DNA of 60,416 nucleotides from Deinococcus aquatilis DSM 23025 (GCF_000378445.1 NZ_KB899710.1:1-60416); one strand, 5' to 3'; positions 49,172 to 60,416 are shown, counted from the stretch's first letter. Notes: generated by a model not told the origin, from the letters alone. Made by a program: numbers and translations.

Positions 49172-49954
49172 ATGTGGAATCCGCAGCAATACCTTCAGTT
49201 TCAACAGGAGCGGGATCGGCCCTTCTTTGACTTGCTGGCGCAGGTGCAGCCCCAGACACCGCCGCATACTGTGGCTGATCTGGGCTGCGGCACAGGCCAT
49301 CTCACGGCAGCTCTGGCAAAGCGCTGGCCGGAGGCAACGGTACTGGGCCTCGACAGCAGCGCGGAAATGCTGAGCAAGGCCGCCTATGCTGGCCCCAACC
49401 TGACTTTCCAGCAGGCCGATCTACGCGAGTGGCAATCCGCCGCGCCGCTGGAGGTGCTGTTCAGCAACGCGGCTTTGCAGTGGGTAGACGACCACGCCCG
49501 CCTCATTCCGCGTCTGGCCGGACTCGTGGCGGCTGGCGGTACGTTCGCCTTTCAGGTTCCGGGCAATTTTGAGGCCCCCAGCCATATCCTGCTGGCCGAA
49601 GTGCTGAGCCGCCCACGCTGGGCCAACCTTCAGGCCGAGTCCCGCGATAAGGCCACACTGGGCGCGTTCGGCCCCGCCCAGTACACCGCGCTTCTCGCTC
49701 CCCTCGGCTTCACGGTCAACGCCTGGGAAACGACCTATCTGCATCTGCTTCCCGCACTCCCAGACGGCGCAAACGCGGTGCTGGAATGGGTGAAAGGAAC
49801 GGCGCTGAGGCCCGTGCTGGCGCAACTGGACGGGGCAGAAGCCGCCGAATTTCTGGCCGAATACGGCTCAGAGTTGGCACGGGCCTATCCGGTTCAGGAC
49901 TACGGCACACCCTTTCCGTTCCGGCGCGTGTTCGTGGTGGCTCGGAAGGGGTGA
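49172..49954 (+). CDS. Trans-aconitate 2-methyltransferase-like SAM methyltransferase (Tam type)
   Basis: A 260-residue class I methyltransferase close to Tam, which methylates trans-aconitate to stop it poisoning aconitase. The N-terminus WNPQQYLQFQQERDRPFFDL is typical, with VADLGCGTGHLTAALAKRWP (SAM motif I), VLGLDSSAEML and LFSNAALQWVDDH. The later GGTFAFQVPGNFEAPSHILL is also typical. TAAGCT (49160-49165) ends 6 bases before the ATG, so it is leaderless. It stands alone and is divergent from the lyase operon. Confidence 0.9.
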   Translation: MWNPQQYLQFQQERDRPFFDLLAQVQPQTPPHTVADLGCGTGHLTAALAKRWPEATVLGLDSSAEMLSKAAYAGPNLTFQQADLREWQSAAPLEVLFSNAALQWVDDHARLIPRLAGLVAAGGTFAFQVPGNFEAPSHILLAEVLSRPRWANLQAESRDKATLGAFGPAQYTALLAPLGFTVNAWETTYLHLLPALPDGANAVLEWVKGTALRPVLAQLDGAEAAEFLAEYGSELARAYPVQDYGTPFPFRRVFVVARKG

Positions 49955-49999
49955 GAGGGAAGGCTGTGAGTTATTGATTCTGGCCGAGGTGGGTCACAC

Positions 50000-50097
50000 A
50001 ACCCCCCAGTCTGCTTCGCAGTCAGCCTCCCTTAAGGGGAGCGCAAAAGCCCTTGTCCTCCCCTCAAGGGGGGCGTTGCGTTAGCAACGGGGGGGTT
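50000..50097 (+). repeat. Family A small repeat, copy A3
   Basis: Bounded by AACCCCCC (50000-50007) and GGGGGGGTT (ends 50097). The left mini-hairpin reads CTGC-TTC-GCAG, where A1 has GGC-TTC-GCC and A2 CGGC-TTC-GCCG, so the arms change together. The right hairpin CGTTGC-GTTA-GCAACG and an AGGGGAG/CTCCCCT stem are present. It lies between the Tam gene and the end of the AlbA_2 gene. Confidence 0.85.
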
Positions 50098-50119
50098 CTG
50101 TCGCCCCACACTCAGCCCC

Positions 50120-52036
<1,917 letters not shown>

Positions 52037-52123
52037 AAACGCAGAGTATACGCGTTGAAGGCCGATGTTGGGGCCGTGCAGCTACTGAGTAGACGTTGGG
52101 CTGAGGCTCAGCGCTTCTCCCTA

Positions 52124-52669
52124 CTACCCAACAGTCTGCATCCAGTACCGTTCTACACGGCACCTCTGCCCACGGCGTCGGTCTACGCCTCCTCTGTCTA
52201 CTTTCCGCCGATCCGTGCCCAGCCAGACCAGCGCCACCCGCCTGCCCACGCCGTACAACACGGCTGCCTGACCAAATTCGCGGCCCAGGCGAAGGCCGTC
52301 GCGCAGGCTGGCTCCCGGCAGAATCAGGGCTGTTTCGCGCCACTGGTCGTCGCCGTTGACCGCCAGGGTGGGCACCAGTCCAGCGCGGCCCACGCGTGCC
52401 AGCAGGCGTTGGTGGGCCTCGGCGTTGTCCCACTCCGTCTGAATCTGCCCGCCAGGATTCCAAGCCGTGATAATCACCCAGGAGCGCACACCAGCAGCCC
52501 AGCCCGGCTCCGATCCTTCCGAGTCTTCAGCGGTGTGTTGGCCCTCCAACTCGGATCTGAGACGAAAGCGCTGCCAGGCCGGGCCGTAGGTGGCACTCAG
52601 AAATGCCGCCCGCAACGTCTGATCCGGCTCCGGTGCAGCAAACGGAATGGCCCTGTGCTGCTCACTCAT
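52124..52669 (-). CDS. DUF3293-type protein
   Basis: A 181-residue soluble protein: [20 protein letters not shown] at the start, then VRSWVIITAWNPGGQIQTEW and VNGDDQWRETALILPG. The AWNP word and NxxRN-like helices recall DUF3293 proteins, whose role is unknown. Its ATG overlaps the stop codon of the preceding gene (ATGA), so it is coupled to it. It is the last gene of the truD unit. Confidence 0.65.
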   Translation of the reverse strand: MSEQHRAIPFAAPEPDQTLRAAFLSATYGPAWQRFRLRSELEGQHTAEDSEGSEPGWAAGVRSWVIITAWNPGGQIQTEWDNAEAHQRLLARVGRAGLVPTLAVNGDDQWRETALILPGASLRDGLRLGREFGQAAVLYGVGRRVALVWLGTDRRKVDRGGVDRRRGQRCRVERYWMQTVG

Positions 52670-53034
52670 GGTCGGGCGACGGTGGCATTCACATTCAGGA
52701 TCTTCTGATCGCGAAATTTGAGCACCAGAATCAATTTCTGTCCTGCCTTGAAGGAGCCTCCCAGGGCCACCCGGTAGGCAGAATCGGCATTCATCAGCAC
52801 GGTGCCGCTGACCGGAATGGCATCGACGACCATGCAGCGCGGGGTACATTTCAGGAGGCGGGCGCGGCCAGCACCGCTCCAGACGCCCAGCAGTTCGTCG
52901 GCACGCGCAGAGGCGATCCGGCCTTCCAGCACCGCGCCCGCAAAAGAAGGGCGCAGGCTGAGGGTCGCGCTGGGCAGTTGCAGGGCCAGAGCGGAACCGA
53001 GCAACAAAATCAACATCAGCAGGGTGGTTTTCAT
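52666..53034 (-). CDS. Small exported hypothetical protein
   Basis: A 122-residue protein with a signal peptide ([16 protein letters not shown], cut near residue 18). The mature part is beta-rich with [20 protein letters not shown] and a Cys pair in [11 protein letters not shown], which could form a disulfide. It is not recognised. Its start overlaps the end of truD by 4 bases, and its stop overlaps the next start, so it is part of a coupled three-gene unit. Confidence 0.7.
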   Translation of the reverse strand: MKTTLLMLILLLGSALALQLPSATLSLRPSFAGAVLEGRIASARADELLGVWSGAGRARLLKCTPRCMVVDAIPVSGTVLMNADSAYRVALGGSFKAGQKLILVLKFRDQKILNVNATVARP

Positions 53035-54134
53035 GCGTCTCCCTCGTCCGCTGGGGCGCTATGCAGAGCCGTTTCGTCATCGGCATCCTCGGGCAACTCC
53101 AGCAGGTCCACCGTATCGATCTCCACTTTCATGATCTCGCGCAGCACGCTGGTGGCGAAACTGCCCTTGGGAAGCGTGAACGCCGCCGTAAACCCGTCTT
53201 CTTCGGGGGTGATTTGGGCGTCCTGCAAAAAAATCCGTGTCAGGCGGCGATCCCCTCTGCGCGAGGCAAACACGCTGGGCGTCAGATCAAAAGCAGCCAG
53301 AGCTTCGGCCTCCAGCTCTCCTGCGGCCAGTGTCAGGGGTTTGACCTTCTTGCCAAACAGAGTTCCGGTGGCGCTGACCTCACCCCGTTCGGCGCGGCTC
53401 CTCTCGGCGTCCGCGTCTTCGACCAGAAAAACGCCGCCCGTATCGTGCTTTTTAGCCATATCGCCCGCAATCAGCGTTGCAAACAGTCCGCGCTCCAGCC
53501 GCAAACTCAGAAAGCGGTTGAAGACCATACTCTGCACGCTGGTGGTCAGAAAACGGCGCACGCGAGGGTCTTTGATCTTGGATTCACCGCGCAGCACGCG
53601 CAGACCCTCTTCGGCGTTCAGGCCCCCCAGTCCAAACCGCTGTGGACCAAAATAATTGGGAACGCCCACTCGTGTCAGAAGACTGAGGGTGGCCTCTGCT
53701 TCGGCGGCGGTGCCTGCCGCATCGCGCACCCGCACCACAAAGCGGTTGCCGTGCAGGTGCCCCATTGCCAGTTTGTTGCCGTGCCGCGCCGTTTCCAGCA
53801 CGCGCACGCCTTCCATGGCAAACGATTCCAGCCGCCGCTCCACTTTTCCGGGCAGACTGATCCACTGTGAGGTCACGGCATGGCGGTCCTTGAGTCCGGC
53901 AACCCCCACATCACGGTCACGAACCCCCAGATGGGCCGTCAGCTCGCGCAGCAGATGAGCCGTGGTGTGGCCCGTTTTTTCCAGCCGCACAAACAGATGG
54001 TCGCCCTCGCCCGAAGGCAGATAGGCGGGCACTTCATCGACACGGAAGTCTTCTGGCACGCGGCGGAGCGTCCCCCCCGTACCTTGCCCTGCTGTAGATG
54101 CCCAGAGCGCCGACCAGTCAAACACCAAACTCAC
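53031..54134 (-). CDS. truD: tRNA pseudouridine-13 synthase
   Basis: TruD makes pseudouridine 13 in tRNA. The catalytic Asp is in [18 protein letters not shown] (GLKDR.A, about residue 82). Other TruD marks are [38 protein letters not shown] wording, [21 protein letters not shown] and FNRFLSLRL. The 367 residues fit. The GTG at 54134 lies 9 bases after TATGGT. It starts a unit with two overlapping genes. Confidence 0.95.
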   Translation of the reverse strand: MSLVFDWSALWASTAGQGTGGTLRRVPEDFRVDEVPAYLPSGEGDHLFVRLEKTGHTTAHLLRELTAHLGVRDRDVGVAGLKDRHAVTSQWISLPGKVERRLESFAMEGVRVLETARHGNKLAMGHLHGNRFVVRVRDAAGTAAEAEATLSLLTRVGVPNYFGPQRFGLGGLNAEEGLRVLRGESKIKDPRVRRFLTTSVQSMVFNRFLSLRLERGLFATLIAGDMAKKHDTGGVFLVEDADAERSRAERGEVSATGTLFGKKVKPLTLAAGELEAEALAAFDLTPSVFASRRGDRRLTRIFLQDAQITPEEDGFTAAFTLPKGSFATSVLREIMKVEIDTVDLLELPEDADDETALHSAPADEGDA

Positions 54135-54367
54135 GATTGGCCCACCATACGCGCCGACCTCCCCACAGTTATGAGAACGGTGGGGGCAAGGTAGGCCCCC
54201 ACTGGGGGCAACGCTGTGATAAATCCTGACCGGATGAGGGTTTGGGCTGTGGATTATGGGTGTTCTGTCAGCCCTTCTGAATCATGCTGTACAGCCCCTT
54301 CTGTCTGCGTTGTCGGCTTGCCACTGACAGCCCTTGACAGAGGACAGGTACTGCCAGAGGGCCAGGC
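54135..54367. other. Intergenic region with no recognised feature
   Basis: Spacer of 233 bases between truD and the membrane-protein gene on the same strand. It has a G/T-rich stretch near 54235-54265 and a TGACAG word in three nearby places (54268, 54327, 54338). No terminator or repeat was clear. Confidence 0.35.
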
Positions 54368-55174
54368 TCAGTTCAGTACCCGGTAATTGGCATGCACGCG
54401 CGGCGTCCAGTCGGCCCGGAACAGCAGCGGGGTACCGGAGGTGTTGCCTGCCACGTACCAGACGCGTACACCGGATTCCTGCCCGTCTAGGGGCAAAAAT
54501 GCAGTCTGGCCCGCTCTCAGGGTGTTCAGGGGATGCCCGCCCTCATCGCGCAGACGCAGCCAGCCGTTGACACTGGCGGGCGACCATCCGGCCAGATTGA
54601 GGGTGCGGCGCGACACGTTGCGCAGTTGTGCGCCGTGTTCGGTCAGGGTCACGGTCAGGTCGGGAAGTTCGGGCGACTGCACCGCCTGCCAGCGCACGCC
54701 GAAGCCGGGAGTCCGGGCGGGAGCAGCCGGATAGAGCACCGATGAGATCAGCCCGCCTGCTCCGGCCAGCAGCAGCATCAGGGCCGCGCCCACTGCCCCG
54801 CTTTCTATCTCTGGGGCACGCACGATACCCAGAGTCAGGGCGGCACCCAACAGCAGACTGACCAGCGGCCATGCCGCGCCCGGCTTGCGGTCGGCAAAGG
54901 CAAAGGCTCCCGGCCAGAATTCGGAGATCAGCAGAATGGCCGCACCGATCCCGAACAGCGCGGGCACGTCCAGCACCGGCGCAAACAGCAGCATTGCCAG
55001 TCCCGGCACACTCCACCACGCTGCACGCGGCACCAGCCCCCGCTGCGCCTCGCGTCCTACCCTCAGCAGCCAGTAGGCCGCCAGCAGCAGGATCACGACC
55101 GCGAACGCCCCCGATACCCGCGTGATGGGCGTCAAACCTGCCAGAAATCCTCCGAGTCCCTCCAGGTTAGCCAC
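54368..55174 (-). CDS. Hypothetical membrane protein with C-terminal globular domain
   Basis: A 268-residue protein. About five hydrophobic segments occupy the N-terminal half (for example [60 protein letters not shown]). A beta-rich C-terminal part follows ([20 protein letters not shown], then [15 protein letters not shown]). It is not recognised; a lamin-tail-like fold is conceivable. The GTG at 55174 follows GGGAGG by 8 bases, and the start overlaps the end of moaB by 8 bases, so the two are coupled. Confidence 0.7.
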   Translation of the reverse strand: MANLEGLGGFLAGLTPITRVSGAFAVVILLLAAYWLLRVGREAQRGLVPRAAWWSVPGLAMLLFAPVLDVPALFGIGAAILLISEFWPGAFAFADRKPGAAWPLVSLLLGAALTLGIVRAPEIESGAVGAALMLLLAGAGGLISSVLYPAAPARTPGFGVRWQAVQSPELPDLTVTLTEHGAQLRNVSRRTLNLAGWSPASVNGWLRLRDEGGHPLNTLRAGQTAFLPLDGQESGVRVWYVAGNTSGTPLLFRADWTPRVHANYRVLN

Positions 55175-55970
55175 CGTGACCGCCTCCCGGTGTGTGCCGC
55201 CCAAGCTCCGGCGTTTTTGTCGCTGCGGGCTTGGAAGAAGTTCCTGTATTTCCTGCTGCCGCGCCGCCCGCAGGTCTGGCCCCCCCCAGATCGGTCACGC
55301 CGGGTTGCCCGTGCCGCGTGACCTCGAAGGCCAGATGCGGAAGTTCGGATTTCAGCAGCCCTTCCCAGGCGGTGGTCACGGCATTCAGGCTACCGGGCAG
55401 GGCAAAGATGACCGCGCCCCGGCACAGGCCCGCCACGGCCCGCGACAGCATGGCCGCGCCGCCCACCTGTGCATAGGACAGCATTCGGAACAGCTCGCCA
55501 AAGCCAGGAATAGGCTTGGTAATCAGCGATTCCACCACCGGAATGGTCACGTCGCGCCCGGTGATGCCCGTGCCGCCGCTGCTGATCACGATGGTCGCCT
55601 CGCGCACGAAGGCCACCAGTGCGGCGCGGATTTCCACAGCGTCGTCCTTGACGATCCGGTAGGACGTGACCTGATGCCCCTGCGTCCGCAACTCGGCCAG
55701 CAGGTACTGACCGCTGGTGTCGGTTTCAGGCGTGCGTGTATCGCTGATGATCAACACGGCCACCCGCACGGACGCAGACGCCGCCGCGACATGGTGGGCG
55801 GTCTTTCCCAGTAGGCCTGTACCCAGTGAAACTGCACCCGGTGAGACCGGACCCAGCGGCCCGGAAGCCGCAGAAGGAGTGCCCGACCTGGTTTCTTCTG
55901 TCGCCGCAGACAGCTCGGCAGCCGATCTGGTCAGAGGGAAAGCAGTGGGCGGGCGGCTCGAATCCGGCAT
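55167..55970 (-). CDS. MoaB/MogA-family molybdopterin-synthesis protein with long N- and C-terminal extensions
   Basis: MoaB/MogA proteins adenylylate molybdopterin before molybdenum insertion. The core begins at [20 protein letters not shown] and contains [20 protein letters not shown]. Further core segments are [20 protein letters not shown] and [20 protein letters not shown]. Before it are about 75 Ser/Pro/Gly-rich residues, and after it a Gly/Ala/Thr tail, making 267 aa against the usual 160-180. The ATG at 55970 lies 7 bases after TATCGT, supporting the long start; a shorter start is possible. No other molybdenum-cofactor gene is in the window. Confidence 0.88.
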   Translation of the reverse strand: MPDSSRPPTAFPLTRSAAELSAATEETRSGTPSAASGPLGPVSPGAVSLGTGLLGKTAHHVAAASASVRVAVLIISDTRTPETDTSGQYLLAELRTQGHQVTSYRIVKDDAVEIRAALVAFVREATIVISSGGTGITGRDVTIPVVESLITKPIPGFGELFRMLSYAQVGGAAMLSRAVAGLCRGAVIFALPGSLNAVTTAWEGLLKSELPHLAFEVTRHGQPGVTDLGGARPAGGAAAGNTGTSSKPAATKTPELGRHTPGGGHGG

Positions 55971-56288
55971 AGCCCATACGATACTTCCCGCCCCGGCCAT
56001 CCGCACAGGCACAGGCTTACGCTTGGTTCAGTGTTTTTGCCTAGGGGAGGGGCAGGCGGTGAACCTGCTGGGAGGTCGCCTGCCCTGTACGTCAATTCCG
56101 CCGGGTCAATCAAGGTGCGACCGGATCTCTTTTCTCCCTCCGCCCGATTGGGGGGGCTGCCCTGAACTGCCGATTTTTTAACGCCCAGGTGGTCAGGAGC
56201 GTGCTAATACTTCAATCAAGTCCTAATGAACATTGAATGAATTACGTCCAAATGCCTCGCCGCCGCAGATGATTGGAGGAGTTTCTTT
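55971..56288. other. Intergenic region between moaB and the S8 protease (divergent)
   Basis: A 318-base spacer. GGAGGA (56275-56280) is the protease ribosome site, 8 bases before the ATG. TAATAC (about 56206) is a candidate -10 box. Bases 56200-56260 are AT-richer than the surroundings. Nothing else is seen. Confidence 0.45.
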
Positions 56289-57941
56289 ATGCCGAAAAAC
56301 AGTCTTTTTCTGGGTACAGCATTGCTTACGGCTCTCCTGACCGCGTGTGGAACGCAGCAAGTCGATCAGCCTGCCGCCTTACCGGGGCCGGTAGAAGCTC
56401 TGGCCCCTCTGCTGGGAGCGGATCAGGCCAATGCCATTCCGGGGCAATACATCGTGGTGTTCAAGGAGGGCAACCCAGGAGCGGCTTTGTCGGCTCAGAG
56501 TGCGGGCGGCCTCGTGCAGTCGCTGGGCCTCGATCCTCAGGCAGTCACAGTCAATACGGTCTACACCGAAGCTCTCAGCGGGTTTGCCGCAAAGCTGAGT
56601 GCCTCCGCGCTGGCACAGCTCCGCGCCGACCCACGCGTCAAGTACGTCGCGCAGAATGTCCTGTCCCACACCAGCGCGGTGCAGTCGTCGGCGGGTTGGG
56701 ATCTCGACCGCCTCGATCAGCGCAGCCTGCCTCTGAACAGCAGCTATACCTACAGCACCACGGCCAGCAACGTCACGGCCTATATCCTCGACAGCGGCAT
56801 TCTGACCACCCATCCCGATTTCGGTGGGCGGGCGACCTGGGGAGTCAACGTCGTCAAAAACGATCCGAGTCTAGGTGACAGCAAAGACTACGACTGCTAC
56901 GGGCACGGCACACACGTCGCGGGGTCGGTGGGCAGCAGCACCTACGGGGTCGCCAAAGGTATCAAGCTGGTCGCCGTGAAGATGAGCAACTGTAATGGCA
57001 CTGGCTCGGCGCAGACCATCATCGACGGCCTGAACTGGATCATCAAGAACAAAACCGGGCCAGCTGTGGTCAATCTCAGCTCCAACTTTGGCGACTCTTC
57101 GACCTGGAAGGGCAGTGTAGAACAGGTGGTCGATGACGCCGTGAACAATGCCGTCAGCAAGGGCCTCGTGGTGGTGGTCTCGGCGGGCAACTGGAATCTG
57201 GATGCCTGCACCAGCACCCCCGCCAGTGCCTCGGGAGCCATCGCTGTAGGGGCGACCACTCCCACTGACCGGCGACCCGACGCGACCGACTGGCTCTACC
57301 GGAGCGGAGACGCCAACAAACCCCTCGGCAGCAACTATGGCCGCTGCGTCAGCCTGTTCGCCCCCGGTCACGACGTGCTCAGCACCTATACCAATGGCCT
57401 GAGCGGATCGGCCACCAGCGCGACGACCAAGCAAGACCAGGGAACCAGTATGGCCGCCCCCCACGTCGCGGGCGCAGCGGCCCTGATTCTGGCCGCCAAT
57501 CCCACCTTTACCCCGGCGCAGGTCAAGGCGGCGCTGCTTGCCAACGCCACCAGCGGCAAGGTCAGCAACCTGCCCAGCGGGAGCAACACGCCCAACCGGC
57601 TGCTCTATACGGGCAGCACCACCGTCACGCCTGCGCCCACGCCCACAACCACCGTCTACAGCGGCACCCTGGCAAACAAGGCCAGCAGCTATCAGCCCAC
57701 GACCCCCGGCTACTTCGATTTTGCAGGCGGCACCCTCAAAGGCGTCCTGGTGGGGCCGAGCGGTACCGACTTCGACCTGTTTCTGGAACAGCTGAGCGGC
57801 ACGACCTGGAATCCGAAATATGCTGCCGACAGCACCAGCAACACCGAAACCATCAGTCAGACCTTGCCCGCCGGACGCTACCGCTGGCGCGTCTATGCTT
57901 ACTCTGTGGGCGGCAAGTTCACCCTGACCGAAACCCGCTGA
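56289..57941 (+). CDS. Subtilisin-family (S8) serine protease, lipoprotein type with C-terminal PPC-like domain
   Basis: A 550-residue exported protease. The signal peptide ends in LLTAC (lipobox, Cys about residue 20), so it may be lipid-anchored. An inhibitor I9 prodomain (residues about 50-115, GQYIVVFKEGNPGAALSAQS) precedes the catalytic domain. The triad is Asp in TAYILDSGILTTHPDFGG, His in YGHGTHVAGSVGSSTYG and Ser in GTSMAAPHVAGAAALILA. The oxyanion Asn is in VVVVSAGNWNLDAC. The C-terminal 90 residues (SYQPTTPGYFDFAGGTLKG, DFDLFLEQL) look like a pre-peptidase C-terminal domain, usually a binding module. It is closest to the proteinase K/aqualysin group. Confidence 0.95.
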   Translation: MPKNSLFLGTALLTALLTACGTQQVDQPAALPGPVEALAPLLGADQANAIPGQYIVVFKEGNPGAALSAQSAGGLVQSLGLDPQAVTVNTVYTEALSGFAAKLSASALAQLRADPRVKYVAQNVLSHTSAVQSSAGWDLDRLDQRSLPLNSSYTYSTTASNVTAYILDSGILTTHPDFGGRATWGVNVVKNDPSLGDSKDYDCYGHGTHVAGSVGSSTYGVAKGIKLVAVKMSNCNGTGSAQTIIDGLNWIIKNKTGPAVVNLSSNFGDSSTWKGSVEQVVDDAVNNAVSKGLVVVVSAGNWNLDACTSTPASASGAIAVGATTPTDRRPDATDWLYRSGDANKPLGSNYGRCVSLFAPGHDVLSTYTNGLSGSATSATTKQDQGTSMAAPHVAGAAALILAANPTFTPAQVKAALLANATSGKVSNLPSGSNTPNRLLYTGSTTVTPAPTPTTTVYSGTLANKASSYQPTTPGYFDFAGGTLKGVLVGPSGTDFDLFLEQLSGTTWNPKYAADSTSNTETISQTLPAGRYRWRVYAYSVGGKFTLTETR

Positions 57942-57959
57942 TCCAGAAGGTACACGGCG

Positions 57960-58050
57960 CTCCATTGGCAGCCCGTACTCTTTGATGCTCGCTCTTCAGG
58001 TCTGCTCGGATGGAAAGCCAAAATGCATAGCTTTCCATCCGAATCTGTAT
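57960..58050 (+). repeat. Family B repeat, copy B3 (left-truncated)
   Basis: The core CCCGTACTCTTTGATGCTCG (57972-57991) is followed by TTCAGG and GCTCG. A perfect 12-bp hairpin then follows, CGGATGGAAAGC (58007-58018) / GCTTTCCATCCG (58030-58041), and AATCTGTAT at the end. The left portion seen in B1 and B2 is missing. It lies just after the protease gene. Confidence 0.82.
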
Positions 58051-58255
58051 CAGGCATCAGCGCAAGAAGCGTGATGGAGTCCCGAGCAGGGCCGAAAGCC
58101 AACGTAGAAGCAGGAAAAAAGTTCGGAATATGGTGACCGATCCATCGTTCCGAATTTTTGGCTGTGCTGTATGGAATGAAAAAGCGCCGTTGGCCTGAAG
58201 TGGCAACCCTGCCCGGTGTCTTTGCGACCCGTCCCCTGGCATTTTTTCCATGCTC

Positions 58256-58261
58256 TAGACT
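58256..58261 (+). promoter_or_regulatory. Leaderless -10 box of the DUF1844/dtd unit
   Basis: TAGACT ends 7 bases before the ATG at 58269. Confidence 0.55.
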
Positions 58262-58268
58262 GCCTGCT

Positions 58269-58579
58269 ATGCCTCATCCCGAATTCGTCGGTCTTGTCAA
58301 CAGCCTTCAGGCCACAGCCGAAGCCGCGCTGGGCGATCTGAATGCCGCCACCGCCAGTGCCGCCCGCGACGGCCTGCTTGATCAGTCCCGCGCCCGTCAG
58401 ACCGCCGAGCGCAGCCTGAAGCTGCTGACCATGCTGGCCGAAAAAACCCGTGGAAATCTGGACTTCACCGAAGCTGACCTGTTGACCGGAGCTATTGGCA
58501 GCCTCCGCGCCCGCCTGGACGAGCAGCCCGCGCCGCCGACCGAACTTCCGATGTTTGGTGGGCCGAACAGCGGGAACTG

Positions 58580-58580
<1 letters not shown>
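58269..58580 (+). CDS. DUF1844-domain protein
   Basis: A 103-residue small soluble protein: [20 protein letters not shown], then [20 protein letters not shown] and [18 protein letters not shown]. The length and helical pattern fit DUF1844, a small protein family often next to tRNA or translation genes in many phyla. Its function is unknown. Its stop overlaps the first base of the dtd ATG. Confidence 0.8.
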
Positions 58581-59026
<446 letters not shown>

Positions 59027-59232
59027 AACACTGGACAGTTGAGACTCTTGGAACCCAATCAGGGCGGCCCTGAAAAGCTCTGGAGGAGTGGAGGCAACAG
59101 CACAGACGGCGGACGCCATGAATGTGCAGTCAGTGGAACTGCTGGTGTGCGGTCACGGAACTGAGCCTGTCTGAAACGCTCTGCTCTCATGCCTTCCACA
59201 CGGCACTCACCCTCGCCCCCTAACATGCAGAC
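59027..59232. promoter_or_regulatory. Intergenic region with leaderless -10 box of the LysM gene
   Basis: Spacer of 206 bases. TAACAT (59221-59226) ends 6 bases before the ATG at 59233. No repeat or RNA feature was seen in the rest. Confidence 0.5.
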
Positions 59233-60333
59233 ATGACCCGCCGTGTCCTTGGCCGCGCCTTCCTCGTCTCCCTGTTGCTGCTCGGCGCTGCTGGAGCCGC
59301 TTCCTATACCGTGAAAGCGGGCGACACGCTCTATTCGGTGGCCCGCACCAACGGCACCACTGTGGCTGAATTGACCCGCCTGAACCGCCTCGGCAGCACT
59401 GCGCTGGAAGTGGGACAGGTGTTGACCCTGCCGGGCACCTCGTCAGGCAGTGCGCCCGCTGCCCCCGCTCCCGCTTCGGCTCCGGCCACCTCTCCAATCC
59501 TGCCTGCCACCACCGGGGCCAGCCTGCCCGGAGTCGCGGTGCGTGCGCCGTTCAGCCTCAGAATGGGCGACGGCTTTACGCTGCGGCTGAGTGGGGTGCG
59601 TGCGGGTCAGGCCAGCGTGCGTTTTCCCAGCGAGGTCGGTGAGGATGTGCGGCGGCCCAACGAGGTTTTGAAGCCGATTGGCGCAGCGGGTGAATATCTG
59701 GTGCCGGGGCGCGTGGTACTGGGCAAAACGACCCCGGTGGTCTATGAGGTCAGCGTGGGCGGCGACCTCGTGCGCGGACAGATTCCAGTGACCGGACTTG
59801 ACCAGCCGATTCAGCACCTCAATTTGCCCGTCAGCGTGACCAACAAGCTGCAAGACCCCGCCCGCGCCGCCGAGGAAGCCGCCGTCGAAAAAGCCTATGC
59901 CCGCCGCACGCCGCAGGTCTGGTCGCGGCCTTTTTCCCCGGCGCTGGCAAGTACGAGGGGCACGAGTTCGGGTTTCGGGCAGCCCCGCACCTACCTTGCA
60001 GGCGGCCCGGTGGCCTACCACTACGGCACCGATTATCCGGCCCCTACCGGAACGCCAGTGCTGGCCGTCAATGACGGCACGGTGATCATCGCCGGAAAAT
60101 ATCCGGTGCGCGGCAATCTGGTGGTCATCGATCACGGCGCGGGCGTGGTCAGCATGTACTTTCACCAGAGCCGCCTGCTGGTCAAAGCGGGTCAGAAAGT
60201 GGTGCGCGGCCAGAAATTGGGCGAGGTGGGCACCACCGGCCTGAGTGCGGGGCCGCATCTGCATCTGGAAGTGCGCGTGCGCGGAGAGGCGACCAATCCG
60301 GCGGGCTGGATGAACAGGCTCTGGCCCCGGTAG
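59233..60333 (+). CDS. LysM and M23 (lysostaphin-type) peptidoglycan endopeptidase
   Basis: A 366-residue exported cell-wall enzyme. The signal peptide is LVSLLLLGAAGAA. A LysM domain (residues about 25-70, SYTVKAGDTLYSVARTNGTT with AELTRLN) binds peptidoglycan. A Pro/Ala linker and a middle beta domain follow. The C-terminal M23 domain has HYGTDYPAPTGTPVLAVNDG (metal His/Asp) and AGPHLHLEVRVRG (HxH zinc ligands). The first metal His is in YHYGTDY. The DNA downstream holds the 7-bp repeat. Confidence 0.95.
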   Translation: MTRRVLGRAFLVSLLLLGAAGAASYTVKAGDTLYSVARTNGTTVAELTRLNRLGSTALEVGQVLTLPGTSSGSAPAAPAPASAPATSPILPATTGASLPGVAVRAPFSLRMGDGFTLRLSGVRAGQASVRFPSEVGEDVRRPNEVLKPIGAAGEYLVPGRVVLGKTTPVVYEVSVGGDLVRGQIPVTGLDQPIQHLNLPVSVTNKLQDPARAAEEAAVEKAYARRTPQVWSRPFSPALASTRGTSSGFGQPRTYLAGGPVAYHYGTDYPAPTGTPVLAVNDGTVIIAGKYPVRGNLVVIDHGAGVVSMYFHQSRLLVKAGQKVVRGQKLGEVGTTGLSAGPHLHLEVRVRGEATNPAGWMNRLWPR

Positions 60334-60361
60334 AAGACGGCGGATCGTAAACCTGTAAACC

Positions 60362-60416
60362 CGTGGATCGTGGATCGTGGATCGTGGATCGTGGATCGTG
60401 GATCGTGGATCGTGGA
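60362..60416. repeat. 7-bp tandem repeat (CGTGGAT), cut by window edge
   Basis: About 7.9 perfect copies of CGTGGAT run from 60362 to the window's end, so the full array is longer. It lies about 30 bases after the LysM-M23 gene. The unit resembles the GTGGATCGTGG words of the hairpin at 1364-1418. Confidence 0.92.

Noticed and set aside
60362..60416. Possible CRISPR repeats
   Set aside because: The array is a simple 7-bp tandem repeat with no spacers and no cas gene nearby.

Overview
The window is chromosomal DNA of high G+C content from a Deinococcus-like bacterium. The evidence is the gene set (bacillithiol enzyme BshC, B12-dependent methylmalonyl-CoA mutase with MeaB, Omp85/BamA, cell-wall and secreted proteins, carboxynorspermidine decarboxylase, TruD) and, above all, the start signals. 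About twenty genes on both strands have a TANNNT-type -10 box only 6-9 bases before the start codon, the leaderless promoter layout known from Deinococcus and Thermus. Other genes have a clear GGAGG site. No rRNA, tRNA, CRISPR array or prophage was seen.

Layout. 1-228: start of an IS4-type transposase cut by the window edge. 0.3-6.9 kb: a diacylglycerol-kinase-like lipid kinase, a secreted TPR protein, a large P-loop/repeat protein of unknown role, and a three-gene unit ending in a DJ-1/PfpI-like protein whose nucleophile position reads Ser. 7-12.3 kb: hemB with a small phosphatase, bshC, a Crp/Fnr regulator and a WecG/TagA glycosyltransferase. 12.4-17.2 kb: two-subunit iron-sulfur L-serine dehydratase, a methyltransferase gene broken by an in-frame TGA, a HAD hydrolase/HIT pair, and an SDR enzyme. 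17.3-20.8 kb: an NAD block (nadE, pncB, NMN adenylyltransferase-Nudix fusion). 20.8-24.8 kb: meaB, a secreted protein and methylmalonyl-CoA mutase. 25-30.3 kb: a PEBP lipoprotein, rpe, a comB-like gene, a DUF4034-like protein and nspC. 30.5-36.1 kb: secreted and membrane proteins, a small HTH protein behind a long leader with a terminator, and a cytochrome P450. 36.2-42.4 kb: divIVA with yggS, bamA, and rqcH (NFACT). 42.4-46.7 kb: a two-component system, a repeat cluster, a SHOCT protein and a secreted alpha/beta hydrolase. 46.8-54.1 kb: an RluA-type pseudouridine synthase, a MaoC/CoA-ester-lyase operon behind a perfect palindrome, a Tam-like methyltransferase, an AlbA_2/GHKL-type regulator and a truD operon. 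54.4-60.4 kb: a membrane protein with moaB, a subtilisin-like lipoprotein protease, DUF1844/dtd, and a LysM-M23 peptidase, ending in a 7-bp tandem repeat.

The most unusual content is repetitive. Two small repeat families occur three times each. Family A has AACCCCCC/GGGGGGTT ends and small hairpins. Family B has a shared core near CGTACTTTTT, followed in each copy by a perfect hairpin whose arm sequence is completely different. One family B copy lies inside the NMN adenylyltransferase-Nudix gene. There it adds 51 codons without breaking the frame and is flanked by an 8-bp direct repeat. A family A and a family B copy abut head to tail upstream of a response-regulator gene.

Other points of interest are a short leaderless reading frame overlapping the rqcH start, a likely attenuator in front of a small HTH gene, and the palindromic operator of the MaoC/lyase operon.
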